43,577 nucleotides of DNA from Bacilli bacterium (GCA_017432665.1 JAFRIS010000008.1:1-43577); one strand, 5' to 3'. Positions 24,630 through 33,645 are shown, numbered from the stretch's first letter. A program made the numbers and translations. The notes: generated by a model not told the origin, from the sequence alone.

Positions 24630-25401
24630 CTACTTTTGTCTCAGGAAGAGTACTAGCACCATCTATAACAATTCCTTGCCCAGTAATATAACTAGATTCA
24701 TCACTTGCTAAGAAAGCAGCCAACTCTCCAACTTCGTGAATAGTTCCTAATCTTCCCATCGGTATACCTTCCGCTATACCATCAATAATACTTTGTGGAT
24801 TTTCTGGTGCAGTTGCCTTAGCCATATTCTCTACCATTGGTGTTAAAACGTAACCTGGCATAATAGCGTTAACACAAATATTATCAGTAACTAATTCCAT
24901 TGCCAAAGCTTTAGTAAATCCTAAAACAGCAGACTTAGTAGTTGCATATGCTACTTCTCCACTATCCGCAACCATTGGTCCAGTAACACTACTTAGGTTA
25001 ACAATCTTTCCATACTTCTTTTCAATCATATGAGGAACTACTGCTTTAGAAACATTCCAAGTACCAATAATATTAATGCCGAAATGATTATCTCTCATAG
25101 CATCATCCATATCGACAAATTTCTCTAATTGACAAACACCAGCATTGTTTACTAAAACATCAATTTTACCAAATTTTTCAATTACTTCTGCTACATATTT
25201 ATCAATAGTCTCTTTATCTCTAATATCCACTTTATAACCTATTAAATTGGGATTGTTCTTTTCTTTTACAGTTTCAAATACTTGATCTGAATAATCAAAT
25301 ATTACTACTTTTGCTCCATACTTTAAAAAAACTTCGACAATTCCTAAACCATTGCCCATAGCTCCGCCAGTTACAATACATACTTTATTATCTAATTTCA
25401 T
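24619..25401 (-). CDS. Short-chain dehydrogenase/reductase
   Basis: 260 residues from ATG 25401, which follows GGAGGGAG; a longer frame from 25428 lacks this. Classical SDR motifs are present: TGGAMGNGLG cofactor loop, VIFDYSD after the second strand (an acidic residue there suggests NAD preference), VNNAGVCQ, SSVTGP, the catalytic YATTK and NAIMPGYVLTPM. The end, GELAAFLASDESSYITGQGI, is standard. The substrate is unknown; polyol or keto-reductase activity is typical. It appears monocistronic, about 100 bases after the PP2C gene. Confidence 0.9.
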   Translation of the reverse strand: MKLDNKVCIVTGGAMGNGLGIVEVFLKYGAKVVIFDYSDQVFETVKEKNNPNLIGYKVDIRDKETIDKYVAEVIEKFGKIDVLVNNAGVCQLEKFVDMDDAMRDNHFGINIIGTWNVSKAVVPHMIEKKYGKIVNLSSVTGPMVADSGEVAYATTKSAVLGFTKALAMELVTDNICVNAIMPGYVLTPMVENMAKATAPENPQSIIDGIAEGIPMGRLGTIHEVGELAAFLASDESSYITGQGIVIDGASTLPETKVVGV

Positions 25402-25495
25402 AGTATCTCCCTCCATACATTCAAACATTCTACTATAACCAGTATAACATAAATATAGAATTTTTAATTTTTAAAAGTAAAGTAAGTGTCAAATG

Positions 25496-25515
25496 AAAAA
25501 GAAGTTTACACTTCT
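25496..25515 (-). terminator. Terminator after the PP2C gene
   Basis: Minus-strand hairpin AGAAGT / ACTTCT with a 4-base loop, followed by five T. Confidence 0.6.
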
Positions 25516-26306
25516 CTTATGTATATAGCTCCACTAGCATTATCTCTTCCTTTGAAAGGAACAATATAATTAGCTAAAAATTTTCTTTTCAATCTATTAG
25601 GTACTTTTAAATTCTGATCAACATAAACAGCCTCGTCAATAATGCTATTTAATAAATTATCTTTAGATACTTTTCTAATTAAATTTCTAATCTTAGTATC
25701 GGTAATTATATCTGTTACTCCATCTGTTAATAGAATTAACAATTCATAATCATTATCAATTATTGTAGTTGAGACTTGACACAATTCTTTACATATACCT
25801 ATACAAGCAGTAACAATATTATTGTTTGAAAAATAACGTAAATCATCTTTTTTTACTTCACCATATTTATAATACATCCAAACATCAGAATCATCTTCTG
25901 TTACTTGAATTAATTTTTTATCTTTATAAATATACCCTCTAGAATCACCTACATTTAGAAGTATTGTGTTCTTTTTATTAACAAGAGCCAAAGTTAATGT
26001 CGTTCCTAATTTATCAACGCCATATTTTTTTACTAAATTATTATTTAATGTTTTAACATATCTTGTTAATAATTCAGCAATATGATCAGTATTGTTTAAA
26101 TCCTTAACATCTTTGCTTTGGAACCATTTTTCTAAAGATTCAGTTACATAACCAGCAGCAATTTCGCCATGTTCTCTACCACCCATGCCATCTGCGACTA
26201 ATAGCATTTTAATGCTTTTGTTTTTATTATGGGTAACAGCAAGAACTGAATCTTCATTCTTTTCTCTGATTAATCCTATATGAGTTTTGACATCTAATAT
26301 TTCCAT
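25506..26306 (-). CDS. PP2C-type protein serine/threonine phosphatase
   Basis: 266 residues from ATG 26306, chosen for the TGGAG site and because MEILDVKTHIGLIREKNEDS is the usual opening. Metal-binding motifs are present: REKNEDS, LLVADGMGGREHGEIAAGYV, LNVGDSRGYIYKD, LLTDGVTD and GRDNAS. It belongs to the PrpC/Stp group that opposes Hanks-type kinases. No such kinase gene is adjacent, whereas prpC and prkC usually sit together; the kinase may lie elsewhere. It is monocistronic, with a promoter overlapping the asnS terminator. Confidence 0.92.
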   Translation of the reverse strand: MEILDVKTHIGLIREKNEDSVLAVTHNKNKSIKMLLVADGMGGREHGEIAAGYVTESLEKWFQSKDVKDLNNTDHIAELLTRYVKTLNNNLVKKYGVDKLGTTLTLALVNKKNTILLNVGDSRGYIYKDKKLIQVTEDDSDVWMYYKYGEVKKDDLRYFSNNNIVTACIGICKELCQVSTTIIDNDYELLILLTDGVTDIITDTKIRNLIRKVSKDNLLNSIIDEAVYVDQNLKVPNRLKRKFLANYIVPFKGRDNASGAIYIREV

Positions 26307-26322
26307 AAAAATAACTCCAGTC

Positions 26323-26351
26323 ATTTTATATTATAGCATTATAAGTGTCAA
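26323..26351 (-). promoter_or_regulatory. Promoter of the PP2C gene
   Basis: Minus strand: -35 TTGACA (26346-26351), 17-base spacer, TAAAAT (26323-26328). The -35 begins in the T-run of the asnS terminator. Confidence 0.65.
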
Positions 26352-26385
26352 AAAAAAATAAGCTTTACAGTATTTACTGTAAAGC
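26350..26385 (-). terminator. Terminator after asnS
   Basis: Minus-strand hairpin with 11-bp arms GCTTTACAGTA / TACTGTAAAGC (26375-26385 and 26362-26372) and a minimal loop, followed by a nine-base T-run. Confidence 0.85.
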
Positions 26386-26391
26386 AATATT

Positions 26392-27774
26392 TTAATAGTT
26401 ACAATTTCCTGGTGTTCTTGGGTATGGAATAGAATCTCTAATGTTATCAACTCCTGTTAAATACATGATTAATCTTTCAAATCCCATTCCAAAACCTGAA
26501 TGAACACATCCACCATATTGTCTTAGTTTTAAGTACCATTCTAATCCTTCTTGTGACATATCCATTTCTTTCATACGTTTAACTAAAACATCAAAACGTT
26601 CTTCACGTTGAGAACCACCTATTAATTCTCCGCTACCTGGAACTAATAAATCTACTGCACCTACAGTTTCATTATCATCGTTAAGTCTCATATAGAATGC
26701 TTTAATATCTTTTGGCCAGTTATAGACAAATACAGGAGCATTGAACTTTTCTTCTGTTAAATACTTTTCATGTTCACGAGCTAAGTCTTCACCATATTTT
26801 GGTTCAAATTCAAATTTCTTTCCAGATTCAATTAAACATTTAATTGCTTCATGATGTGTAAGTCTAATAGCTTTAGAATTAACTAAATGATTCAATTTAT
26901 CTAATAAACCTTTTTCTACAAAATTATCTAAGAAAACTAATTCCTCATGACAATTTTCTAATACATACTTTACAACATATTTAAGCATTTCTTCCATGAT
27001 GTCCATATCCATATTTAAATCACAAAAAGCTATTTCTGGTTCAATCATCCAAAACTCATTAGCATGTGTTTTAGTATTAGAATTTTCTGCTCTAAATGTT
27101 GGGCCAAATGTATAAGTTTTAGTATAAGCTAAAGCAAATGTTTCTGCTTGTAATTGACCAGATACAGTAAGTGATGCTTGTTTACCAAAAAAGTCTTTTG
27201 AATAATCAACTTTACCATCTTTATCTTTTGGAATATTATCAAGATCTAAAGTAGTAACCTTAAACATTTCACCAGCACCTTCACAATCTGCTGCTGTAAT
27301 TAAAGGAGCATGAAAGTAAACATAATCATTCTCTTGAAAATATTTATGAATTGCAAAAGATGCTTTACTTCTAATATGAAATACAGCTTGGAACAAGTTA
27401 GTTCTTGGTCTTAAATAAGCTTGTTCTCTTAAGAATTCTCTTGAATGCTTTTTAGGTTGAATTGGATAATCTTCTGGACAATCTCCAAGTAAAACAACTT
27501 CTTTAGCTTGAACCTCAAACTCTTGTCCTTCTTTCGGAGATTTTACTACCTTACCAATTACTTTAATAGAACTTCCTATATGAAATTTTTGTATTTCATC
27601 AAAATCCTTTAATTTATTATCATAAACTATTTGAACAGGAGTAAAGAAAGTTCCATCTGAAAAAGAAATAAATCCGAATTCCTTTTGTTTACGATGATTC
27701 TTTATCCATCCTTCTAAAACAACTTCTTTACCTATATATTTTTTACTATCTTTAAATAATTCTCTATCTGTCAT
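26392..27774 (-). CDS. asnS: Asparaginyl-tRNA synthetase
   Basis: 460 residues, full length, class II. The N-terminal OB-fold anticodon-binding domain (about 1-110) carries KEVVLEGWIKNHRKQKEFGF. The catalytic domain has motif 2, FRAENSNTKTHANEFWMIE, and motif 3, GFGMGFERLIMYLTGVDNIR. The NTKTH signature favours asparaginyl over aspartyl specificity. It charges tRNA-Asn, one copy of which lies at the end of the window. The leader is short (TTGAAA-17-TAAAAT promoter at 27801-27829), so there is no room for a T-box. Confidence 0.96.
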   Translation of the reverse strand: MTDRELFKDSKKYIGKEVVLEGWIKNHRKQKEFGFISFSDGTFFTPVQIVYDNKLKDFDEIQKFHIGSSIKVIGKVVKSPKEGQEFEVQAKEVVLLGDCPEDYPIQPKKHSREFLREQAYLRPRTNLFQAVFHIRSKASFAIHKYFQENDYVYFHAPLITAADCEGAGEMFKVTTLDLDNIPKDKDGKVDYSKDFFGKQASLTVSGQLQAETFALAYTKTYTFGPTFRAENSNTKTHANEFWMIEPEIAFCDLNMDMDIMEEMLKYVVKYVLENCHEELVFLDNFVEKGLLDKLNHLVNSKAIRLTHHEAIKCLIESGKKFEFEPKYGEDLAREHEKYLTEEKFNAPVFVYNWPKDIKAFYMRLNDDNETVGAVDLLVPGSGELIGGSQREERFDVLVKRMKEMDMSQEGLEWYLKLRQYGGCVHSGFGMGFERLIMYLTGVDNIRDSIPYPRTPGNCNY

Positions 27775-27800
27775 AATATCCCTCTTTTCAATACTACTCT

Positions 27801-27829
27801 ATTTTATCTTTTATATAGTGTTTTTTCAA
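27801..27829 (-). promoter_or_regulatory. Promoter of asnS
   Basis: Minus strand: -35 TTGAAA (27824-27829), 17-base spacer, TAAAAT (27801-27806). Confidence 0.7.
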
Positions 27830-27835
27830 GTAATT

Positions 27836-28996
27836 TTAAATAATTCCACTAGAATATTTCCAAGCTATTATTCGAATAACAGCTTTATTGATTGTCTCAA
27901 TTGAAATATCTTTATCTTCAACTGATTTTAACACTTCTTTATACATTGTTACAAAATCGCTAGTTATAATCATATCGTTACCAGCATTAATAGCTAATGT
28001 GGCAGCTTTTCCATCTTCAACATATGCTTTTACTGCTTCCATAGCTAAATCATCTGTAACTACAATACCTGTAAAGCCTAATGTATTTCTTAATTCATCA
28101 ATTACTTTTTTACTCAACGATGCTGGGTACTCAGAATCCATACTTTTAACAACATTATGAGCAATTAATACACATGGTACTCCCTCTTTAATACCTGCTT
28201 CAAAAGGTAAAAAGTCTTTTTCTTTAAAACTCTCATAAGATCTTTCATCTATAGCAACACCTGTATGAGTATCTACATTATTACCATATCCTGGAAAGTG
28301 TTTTAAACATGAATTAAGATTAATTTCATTAGCTACCTTTACCATTTTCTTTATTAATTCACTTGTTTCTTTAGCATTTCTTCCAAATGTTCTATTATAA
28401 ATAAAATCATTTTCATTTGTAGAAACATCAGCTACAGGAGCTAAATTTAAATTAAGTCCTATATTCATTAATAATTTTGCTTTTTCCTCTTCGGTTTGCT
28501 TTAAAAGGATTTCTCCACCCTCTTCATAGTAATCTTTAGGTGCTTTGAACTTTTCACTTCTAAATTCTTTAAATCTACTAACTCTAGTAACAAATCCCCC
28601 TTCTTCATCAACACCTAAGATAAGAGGATATTTATTTTTTTCATTTACTTTATTTAATTCTTTTCTCATAGATTCTTTAGTATGATCTTCAAAATCTTTA
28701 GCAAATAATATATAACCACCAGGATTAAAATTACTTAGATATTCAGTATCTTCATATGCATATCTAACTAAGAATAATTGACCCACTTTTTCTTCTGTAG
28801 ACATTTCGTCTACTACTTTAATTGCTTCTTCATAATATTTATTAAATATTGAGTTCTTAACATCTTCATCTTTTAAAGCAATTACCTTTTTAGTCTCTTT
28901 ATTTACTTCTTTTTTAGGAGTATTATCTTGATTAAGATAAAAATATCCTCCTACACCTAATCCAATAATTAAGATTAGTATTAATAATTTTTTCAT
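27836..28996 (-). CDS. Membrane-anchored GH3 beta-N-acetylhexosaminidase (NagZ-like)
   Basis: 386 residues. An N-terminal hydrophobic helix (LLILILIIGLGVGGYFYL) without a lipobox cysteine anchors it outside the membrane. The GH3 domain shows MSTEEKVGQLFLVRY, LILGVDEEGGFVTRV, LAPVADV, and the NagZ-type loop KHFPGYGNNVDTHTG near 230-244, whose Asp-His pair serves in catalysis. VVTDDLAMEAV carries the nucleophile aspartate. It would trim GlcNAc residues from peptidoglycan or glycans. Only the catalytic domain is present, as in NagZ. It is the last gene of the pgi-to-GH3 run, 2 bases after the pseudouridine synthase. Confidence 0.92.
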   Translation of the reverse strand: MKKLLILILIIGLGVGGYFYLNQDNTPKKEVNKETKKVIALKDEDVKNSIFNKYYEEAIKVVDEMSTEEKVGQLFLVRYAYEDTEYLSNFNPGGYILFAKDFEDHTKESMRKELNKVNEKNKYPLILGVDEEGGFVTRVSRFKEFRSEKFKAPKDYYEEGGEILLKQTEEEKAKLLMNIGLNLNLAPVADVSTNENDFIYNRTFGRNAKETSELIKKMVKVANEINLNSCLKHFPGYGNNVDTHTGVAIDERSYESFKEKDFLPFEAGIKEGVPCVLIAHNVVKSMDSEYPASLSKKVIDELRNTLGFTGIVVTDDLAMEAVKAYVEDGKAATLAINAGNDMIITSDFVTMYKEVLKSVEDKDISIETINKAVIRIIAWKYSSGII

Positions 28997-28998
28997 AA

Positions 28999-29853
28999 TT
29001 ACTCCTTGTTCATAAGTTTCTTAAATTCACTAGGAATGCTTGTTTCAAATAAAATATCTTTTTTTAATTCTGGATAATACATCTTTAATCTATTAGCATG
29101 TAGATATAGTCTAGATTTATCATCTTTCATATCTCCATATTTATTGTCTCCAACTATTGGATGTCTTAAAGTATTAAAAGCTACTCTAATTTGATTCTTA
29201 CGTCCTGTTTCAATTGTGATACTTACTAATGAATAATGACTGTTTTCTTTTATTACTTTGTAATTAGTAATAGCTTCTTTTCCATCTCCATTTTTTACAG
29301 GAAATACTAAGTTAGTTTTATTTTCTTTTAAATACTGAACAATTCGATCTTCTTTATTTTTTAAATGGCCATGTACAATAGCAGTATATTCTCTTAAACT
29401 AACAAAGTCATTCCAATTTTCTTGAAGTTTATTTTTAGTTTTCATATCTTTAGCAAGTACTACTATTCCACTAGTATCTTTATCTAATCTATGAACTATA
29501 AACACTTTGGCATTTCTATCTTTACTAACTAAGTATTCTCTAACAATATGATACAAAGTTCTATCTTTTTCTTTTTCTGTTGCGATAGTAAGTAACCCAC
29601 TAGGCTTATTTACTACAATAATATGATCATCTTCAAATAAAATATCAAAAGGCAATTCTGCCTTGCCTTTACTATCAGTATCAATTACTATTTTCATGCC
29701 TGGAATTAGTTTATAGTTATACTTAGTAGTTTTATTATTATTTACATAAATAGCTCCATGCGTTAAGTATTGTTTTATTCTCTTCTTAGGCATATCCAAA
29801 TTATTATATAAATAATCTAGTAATTCGCCCTCTTTTTTTACTACTAGTTTCAT
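28999..29853 (-). CDS. RluA/RluD-family pseudouridine synthase
   Basis: 284 residues. An N-terminal S4-like RNA-binding domain (about 10-60) carries MPKKRIKQYLTHGAIYVNNN. The catalytic domain has the opening FEDDHIIVVNKPSGLLT and the active-site motif VHRLDKDTSGIVVLAKD with the nucleophilic aspartate. ETGRKNQIRVAFNTLRHPIV is the conserved closing block. It isomerises uridines in rRNA or tRNA; the exact target (RluD, RluB-like or other) is not determinable. It lies 9 bases after the HAD-like gene and 2 bases before the GH3 gene. Confidence 0.93.
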   Translation of the reverse strand: MKLVVKKEGELLDYLYNNLDMPKKRIKQYLTHGAIYVNNNKTTKYNYKLIPGMKIVIDTDSKGKAELPFDILFEDDHIIVVNKPSGLLTIATEKEKDRTLYHIVREYLVSKDRNAKVFIVHRLDKDTSGIVVLAKDMKTKNKLQENWNDFVSLREYTAIVHGHLKNKEDRIVQYLKENKTNLVFPVKNGDGKEAITNYKVIKENSHYSLVSITIETGRKNQIRVAFNTLRHPIVGDNKYGDMKDDKSRLYLHANRLKMYYPELKKDILFETSIPSEFKKLMNKE

Positions 29854-29862
29854 AGTCTACTC

Positions 29863-30558
29863 CTATACTTTTTTTATGACTTGTTCTACTCCTTTTTCAT
29901 CACGAGAAGTAGTTTTCTTTTTAGCAAATTTCATTAGTTCTTTACTAGCATTAGCAACAACATAGTTATGAGGAATATTACTAACAAGTTCTATATCACT
30001 TTCATTACCGCCTATTACTAATACTTCATTTAAAGAAATATTATTCCTCAAACTAATTTGGTCAACACCAGTAAACATACTAACCTTATTATTAGTAAAT
30101 TCTAAATACATTTTATTATTAAATTCAAAAATAGAATAATTAAGATTAATCTTAGTTAATTTATTTATTTCTTCCCTATTATCTATTTCTACTTCCACTT
30201 TATAAATATCTTTATCTACTATCTTTTTATATACCTCTGTTTCAGTATAATAATTAATTTTATAACCAGCAAATAACTCACTAATTTTATTTAAATTAGT
30301 TTGAGATATTTTTTTCTTAAATAGGCATTTATCTTTATTGACATCATAAACATAACTACCATTCAAAGAAATTATATAATCTACAAAATGAAAATCATGA
30401 TTATAATCTAATATTTCTTGATAGAATCTATTAGTGCAAATCGCAAAAATTACTTTCTTATTTCTAATTCGATCAATTTCAAGTACTGTACTTGTTGGGA
30501 TGGCTTCTTCTCTATCAATAATAGTATTATAGAAACCACTTACTACCATTTTTATCAT
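29863..30558 (-). CDS. Degenerate Cof-type HAD-like protein
   Basis: 231 residues with the fold pattern of Cof-type HAD phosphatases: an opening strand, CTNRFYQEI in place of motif II (S/T-GR), YIISLNGSYVYD, and VIGGNESDIELVSNIPHNYV in place of motif IV (GDxxND). The catalytic motif I, normally DxDGT, reads SGFYNT, so both aspartates are missing. Motif IV has lost the first aspartate. The frame is complete and has a strong GGGGGT site, so this looks like a retained pseudoenzyme, not a decayed gene. It overlaps the PAP2 gene by 32 bases and is in the pgi operon. A binding or regulatory function is possible. Confidence 0.75.
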   Translation of the reverse strand: MIKMVVSGFYNTIIDREEAIPTSTVLEIDRIRNKKVIFAICTNRFYQEILDYNHDFHFVDYIISLNGSYVYDVNKDKCLFKKKISQTNLNKISELFAGYKINYYTETEVYKKIVDKDIYKVEVEIDNREEINKLTKINLNYSIFEFNNKMYLEFTNNKVSMFTGVDQISLRNNISLNEVLVIGGNESDIELVSNIPHNYVVANASKELMKFAKKKTTSRDEKGVEQVIKKV

Positions 30559-31144
30559 ATTTATCTACCCCCAATATTACTAATATTAAGATTAGTAGTG
30601 ATAGTATATAACCTCCTAGAATATCACTAGGATAATGAACTCCTACATAGATTCTGCTTATTCCAATTAAAATAATTAAAATACTTAATAAACTTATTAA
30701 AAACACTTTTAAATATCTATTATTTACTTTGTGATAAATATAGTAAATTAAGAATCCATATATAGCAACACTTATCATCGCATGTCCTGATGGATAAGAA
30801 TAGCCGCCTTGTTTTATTAATCTTAAATGATCTGGTCTTGGTCTCATAAAAATATGTTTTAAAACTTGATTTGATAATACTGTTATAATTGGTATACTTA
30901 CTAGCATAAGACGATATTTATCCTTAATAAAGAAGAATAGTATTACTACTAATACAATGATAGTAATTGTATTACCACACTTCGTTATACTTTTAAAAAA
31001 CATATCCCAAAAATTATTGCGTATACTAATAATAGTATTATAAATAGCATCATCAAAACCATTTATATTATTTGTTAATACTAAAGTAGTTACTAGAACA
31101 AATAATAGTAACAAACTTATTATAATTAAATATTTCTTTTTCAT
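30527..31144 (-). CDS. PAP2-family membrane phosphatase
   Basis: 205 residues, six predicted membrane helices. The three PAP2 phosphatase motifs are present: KHIFMRPRP (KxxxxxxRP), SYPSGHAM (PSGH) and SRIYVGVHYPSDILGG (SRxxxxxHxxxD). Members of this layout dephosphorylate undecaprenyl pyrophosphate, phosphatidylglycerol phosphate or similar lipids on the outer face of the membrane; which one is not clear here. Its ATG overlaps the pgi stop (ATGA) and its end overlaps the HAD-like gene by 32 bases, so it is firmly part of that operon. Confidence 0.92.
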   Translation of the reverse strand: MKKKYLIIISLLLLFVLVTTLVLTNNINGFDDAIYNTIISIRNNFWDMFFKSITKCGNTITIIVLVVILFFFIKDKYRLMLVSIPIITVLSNQVLKHIFMRPRPDHLRLIKQGGYSYPSGHAMISVAIYGFLIYYIYHKVNNRYLKVFLISLLSILIILIGISRIYVGVHYPSDILGGYILSLLILILVILGVDKYDKNGSKWFL

Positions 31145-32328
31145 TTTAAAGCTTCTCTAACTTCTTTTTTATAGACTTCGACACCAGGTTGATCAAAAGG
31201 ATCTATTCCAAACAAATAACCGCTGAAGGCAGCACCTAACATAAAGAAATACATTAATGAAGTAATATTTTCAATATTCATTTCATCTAATTCTATTTCT
31301 AAACATGGTACATTACCACTGAAATGTGCACGCATTACAGAATCTAAAACTAAGTTATTTATTTCATGTAATTCTCTACCATTATAATCAACATAATTAG
31401 GAGAATTAGTCACTTTAATAAATGTTTCAAAAATAATTTTATTACCTTCTTGAATAAATTGTCCTAGTGAATGTAAATCTCTTGTATGAACAGTTGAAGT
31501 TGGATAAATACCCAAACCGTTTTTACCTTCAGATTCTCCATATAATTGTTTTAACCATTCAGTAAAATAACTCATATTTTCTTCATAAACACAATAGTTT
31601 TCAACAAACTTTCTCTTATCAAACAGACAATTTCTAATAACAGCATATTCATAGGCTTGGTCTAGTAATCTTTTTCCTTTGTAATATCCTTTAACTATCG
31701 CATCTAAATCATAGTTAATAGCTAATGGTAATAAGTGAGCTGGAGTAATAAATGAATATCTACCACCAATATCATTAGGTATTTCAAATGATTTATATCC
31801 TTCTTTATTCACTTCTTCACGAAGAGGCCCTTTATTCTTATCAGTAGTCACAATAATATGACTATTTAATTCTTCTGGGTATTTTCTTTTTAATAAATCT
31901 TTTAAAACTTTATAAGTAATAGTAGTTTCCATAGTACTACCGCTTTTACTAATAACGTTTAGACAGAAATTTTTATCTTTTAAATACTCTACTAATTCAT
32001 CTAAATATTTACTAGATAGAGTTGTTCCAGCATAAATAATTTCAAATTTAGAATCATTATAATAGCTTCTAAACATCTTATCAAATGCATAACTACCTAG
32101 GAATGATCCTCCTATACCAATTACTACTAAACAATCAAAACTATTCTTAATACTTTTAGCAGTATTCTTTAAATCATTCTTTAATTCTTCACTAATTTCT
32201 TTAGTCCAACCAGTCATAGTACTATTATTAAATTTATCTAATACTTCTTCTTTACGATTCATTAAAGTTTTATAATCATTTTCATCAATAAACGAATTTA
32301 CATAGGTGTTAAAATCAAATTTTATCAT
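31141..32328 (-). CDS. pgi: Glucose-6-phosphate isomerase
   Basis: 395 residues from ATG 32328, which sits behind GGAGAGTGAT; a longer frame from 32343 begins within that site. Visible motifs: VVIGIGGSFLGSYAFDKMF, VISKSGSTMETTITYKVL for phosphate binding, DIGGRYSFITPAHLLPLAI, YGESEGKNGLGIYP and QPGVEVYKKEV with a conserved lysine. This is a compact bacterial form, shorter than the about 550-residue type. It interconverts glucose-6-phosphate and fructose-6-phosphate in glycolysis. It heads a compact run with PAP2, HAD-like, pseudouridine synthase and GH3 genes; an extended -10 (TGA-TATAAT) lies just upstream. Confidence 0.94.
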   Translation of the reverse strand: MIKFDFNTYVNSFIDENDYKTLMNRKEEVLDKFNNSTMTGWTKEISEELKNDLKNTAKSIKNSFDCLVVIGIGGSFLGSYAFDKMFRSYYNDSKFEIIYAGTTLSSKYLDELVEYLKDKNFCLNVISKSGSTMETTITYKVLKDLLKRKYPEELNSHIIVTTDKNKGPLREEVNKEGYKSFEIPNDIGGRYSFITPAHLLPLAINYDLDAIVKGYYKGKRLLDQAYEYAVIRNCLFDKRKFVENYCVYEENMSYFTEWLKQLYGESEGKNGLGIYPTSTVHTRDLHSLGQFIQEGNKIIFETFIKVTNSPNYVDYNGRELHEINNLVLDSVMRAHFSGNVPCLEIELDEMNIENITSLMYFFMLGAAFSGYLFGIDPFDQPGVEVYKKEVREALK

Positions 32329-32361
32329 CCAATCACTCTCCAACTATCTATATTATATCAT

Positions 32362-32390
32362 AAAAAAAGAAGAAAGTCTTTTCCTCTTTT
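32362..32390 (-). terminator. Terminator after the ComEC-like gene
   Basis: Minus-strand hairpin of 8-11 bp containing one G-U pair (AAAAGAGGAAA / TTTCTTCTTTT) with a 4-base loop, followed by a T-run. It overlaps the stop codon. Confidence 0.65.
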
Positions 32391-33621
32391 ATCTAGTAAA
32401 ATTAATTGTTCCATTTGTATCAATAGTCATAACTACTGTTCCTTCAGCAGTGTAGTATGCAGGAACAGTTTTACCAGCACCCCTTCTAATTCTACTTAAA
32501 GCGACATTAGATGGTTTTCTAGTATTTGTTATTACTGCATAATCAGCTTTTAAATAGTTAACAGCGTCTTGATTATTATTAAATGATACATATCCATGAT
32601 GTGCAACTTTATAAACATCAATATCCCCAACTTGTCTATCAGTTATACTTTCTCTTTTTTGACCAAAATAATTTCCTATGTCTCCAGAAAAATACACCCT
32701 TCTTCCATTATAAGTTGCTACTGCACAAATACTATTAGCGTTTTCAAATCTTGTATGGTTAGCTGAACTAAGTCCGCCCATAGTTAAAAATTGTGTATTA
32801 TACAAATTAAAATGAATATTTCCTAGGTTAAAGCTTTGGCATTGAGGATTCGCAACATCACAAACATAAGTTCCTTTACTTTGAGCTTTTCTAATCATAC
32901 TGCGATAAGTTCCATTATGATTAGCTCCATCAGTTTTAGTAAAAAATTGCTTTACTCTAAAATTATCCATTACTTTATTATATCCACCAGTATGATCACC
33001 ATGAGCATGGGTAATTAAAACAAAATCCAATTCACTTACCCCTAATATTTTTAACTGCTTAACAACATAACTTGCTTTACCCCAAATACCTGTATCTATA
33101 AGACCAAATTTTCCTTCATCTTGAACTAATATAGCATCTGATGAAGCACCAACATTTAAGAAATAAACTGCATTTCCAGTAGAAGGAGCAGTAACAATGT
33201 CAGATCCTCCACTTTGCTTTGGAGCACTATCTTCATATCCGTTTGGATCAGGATTAATTGGCTGCATGTTTTTATTATCATCTATTTCAATATAACTCGA
33301 TCCTTGAAAAATATTCTCTTCAAGAGAACTCAATTCCTCTTCTTCTAAACAATTTCCTATTTTTGATTCTGCTGAAGTTATATTAAAAACAAACTTAGCC
33401 AATGTAGGAATCATAAAAACTATTATGAATGCTATAAAAGCATTTTGAATTCTTTTAAGACCTTTCTTATCATCAGGATTTCTCATCATCTTAATAAAAA
33501 GAAAAGTGACTGATATTAGTAATAGTATAGGAGCTGCTAATTGAATTATAGTCATAATTCTTTTAAATACTACTAAAAAGGCTATTGAAGCTCCATCATT
33601 ACATGCATAATTCATATTCAT
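32389..33621 (-). CDS. Two-helix membrane module fused to a ComEC-like metallo-beta-lactamase
   Basis: 410 residues (a start two codons later, at 33615, has better spacing from AGGGTGG). Residues 12-75 hold two long helices around a short basic turn: IMTIIQLAAPILLLISVTFL, then MMRNPDDKKG, then AFIAFIIVFMIPTLAKFVFN. This resembles VirB2/TrbC pilin-like proteins. A disordered Pro/Ser linker (about 100-145) leads to a metallo-beta-lactamase domain with THAHGDHTGG, FSGDIG and AHHG, the pattern of the ComEC/Rec2 C-terminal domain. The hydrolase should lie outside the cell and may cut DNA or other phosphodiesters (inference). It follows the DnaQ-like gene by 24 bases. Confidence 0.82.
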   Translation of the reverse strand: MNMNYACNDGASIAFLVVFKRIMTIIQLAAPILLLISVTFLFIKMMRNPDDKKGLKRIQNAFIAFIIVFMIPTLAKFVFNITSAESKIGNCLEEEELSSLEENIFQGSSYIEIDDNKNMQPINPDPNGYEDSAPKQSGGSDIVTAPSTGNAVYFLNVGASSDAILVQDEGKFGLIDTGIWGKASYVVKQLKILGVSELDFVLITHAHGDHTGGYNKVMDNFRVKQFFTKTDGANHNGTYRSMIRKAQSKGTYVCDVANPQCQSFNLGNIHFNLYNTQFLTMGGLSSANHTRFENANSICAVATYNGRRVYFSGDIGNYFGQKRESITDRQVGDIDVYKVAHHGYVSFNNNQDAVNYLKADYAVITNTRKPSNVALSRIRRGAGKTVPAYYTAEGTVVMTIDTNGTINFTR

Positions 33622-33645
33622 CCACCCTAATTAAATTATATCATA

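Noticed and set aside
27775-27835. T-box or other riboswitch upstream of asnS
   Set aside because: The promoter lies within 60 bases of the start codon, leaving no room for a T-box leader, and no specifier or T-box sequence is visible.
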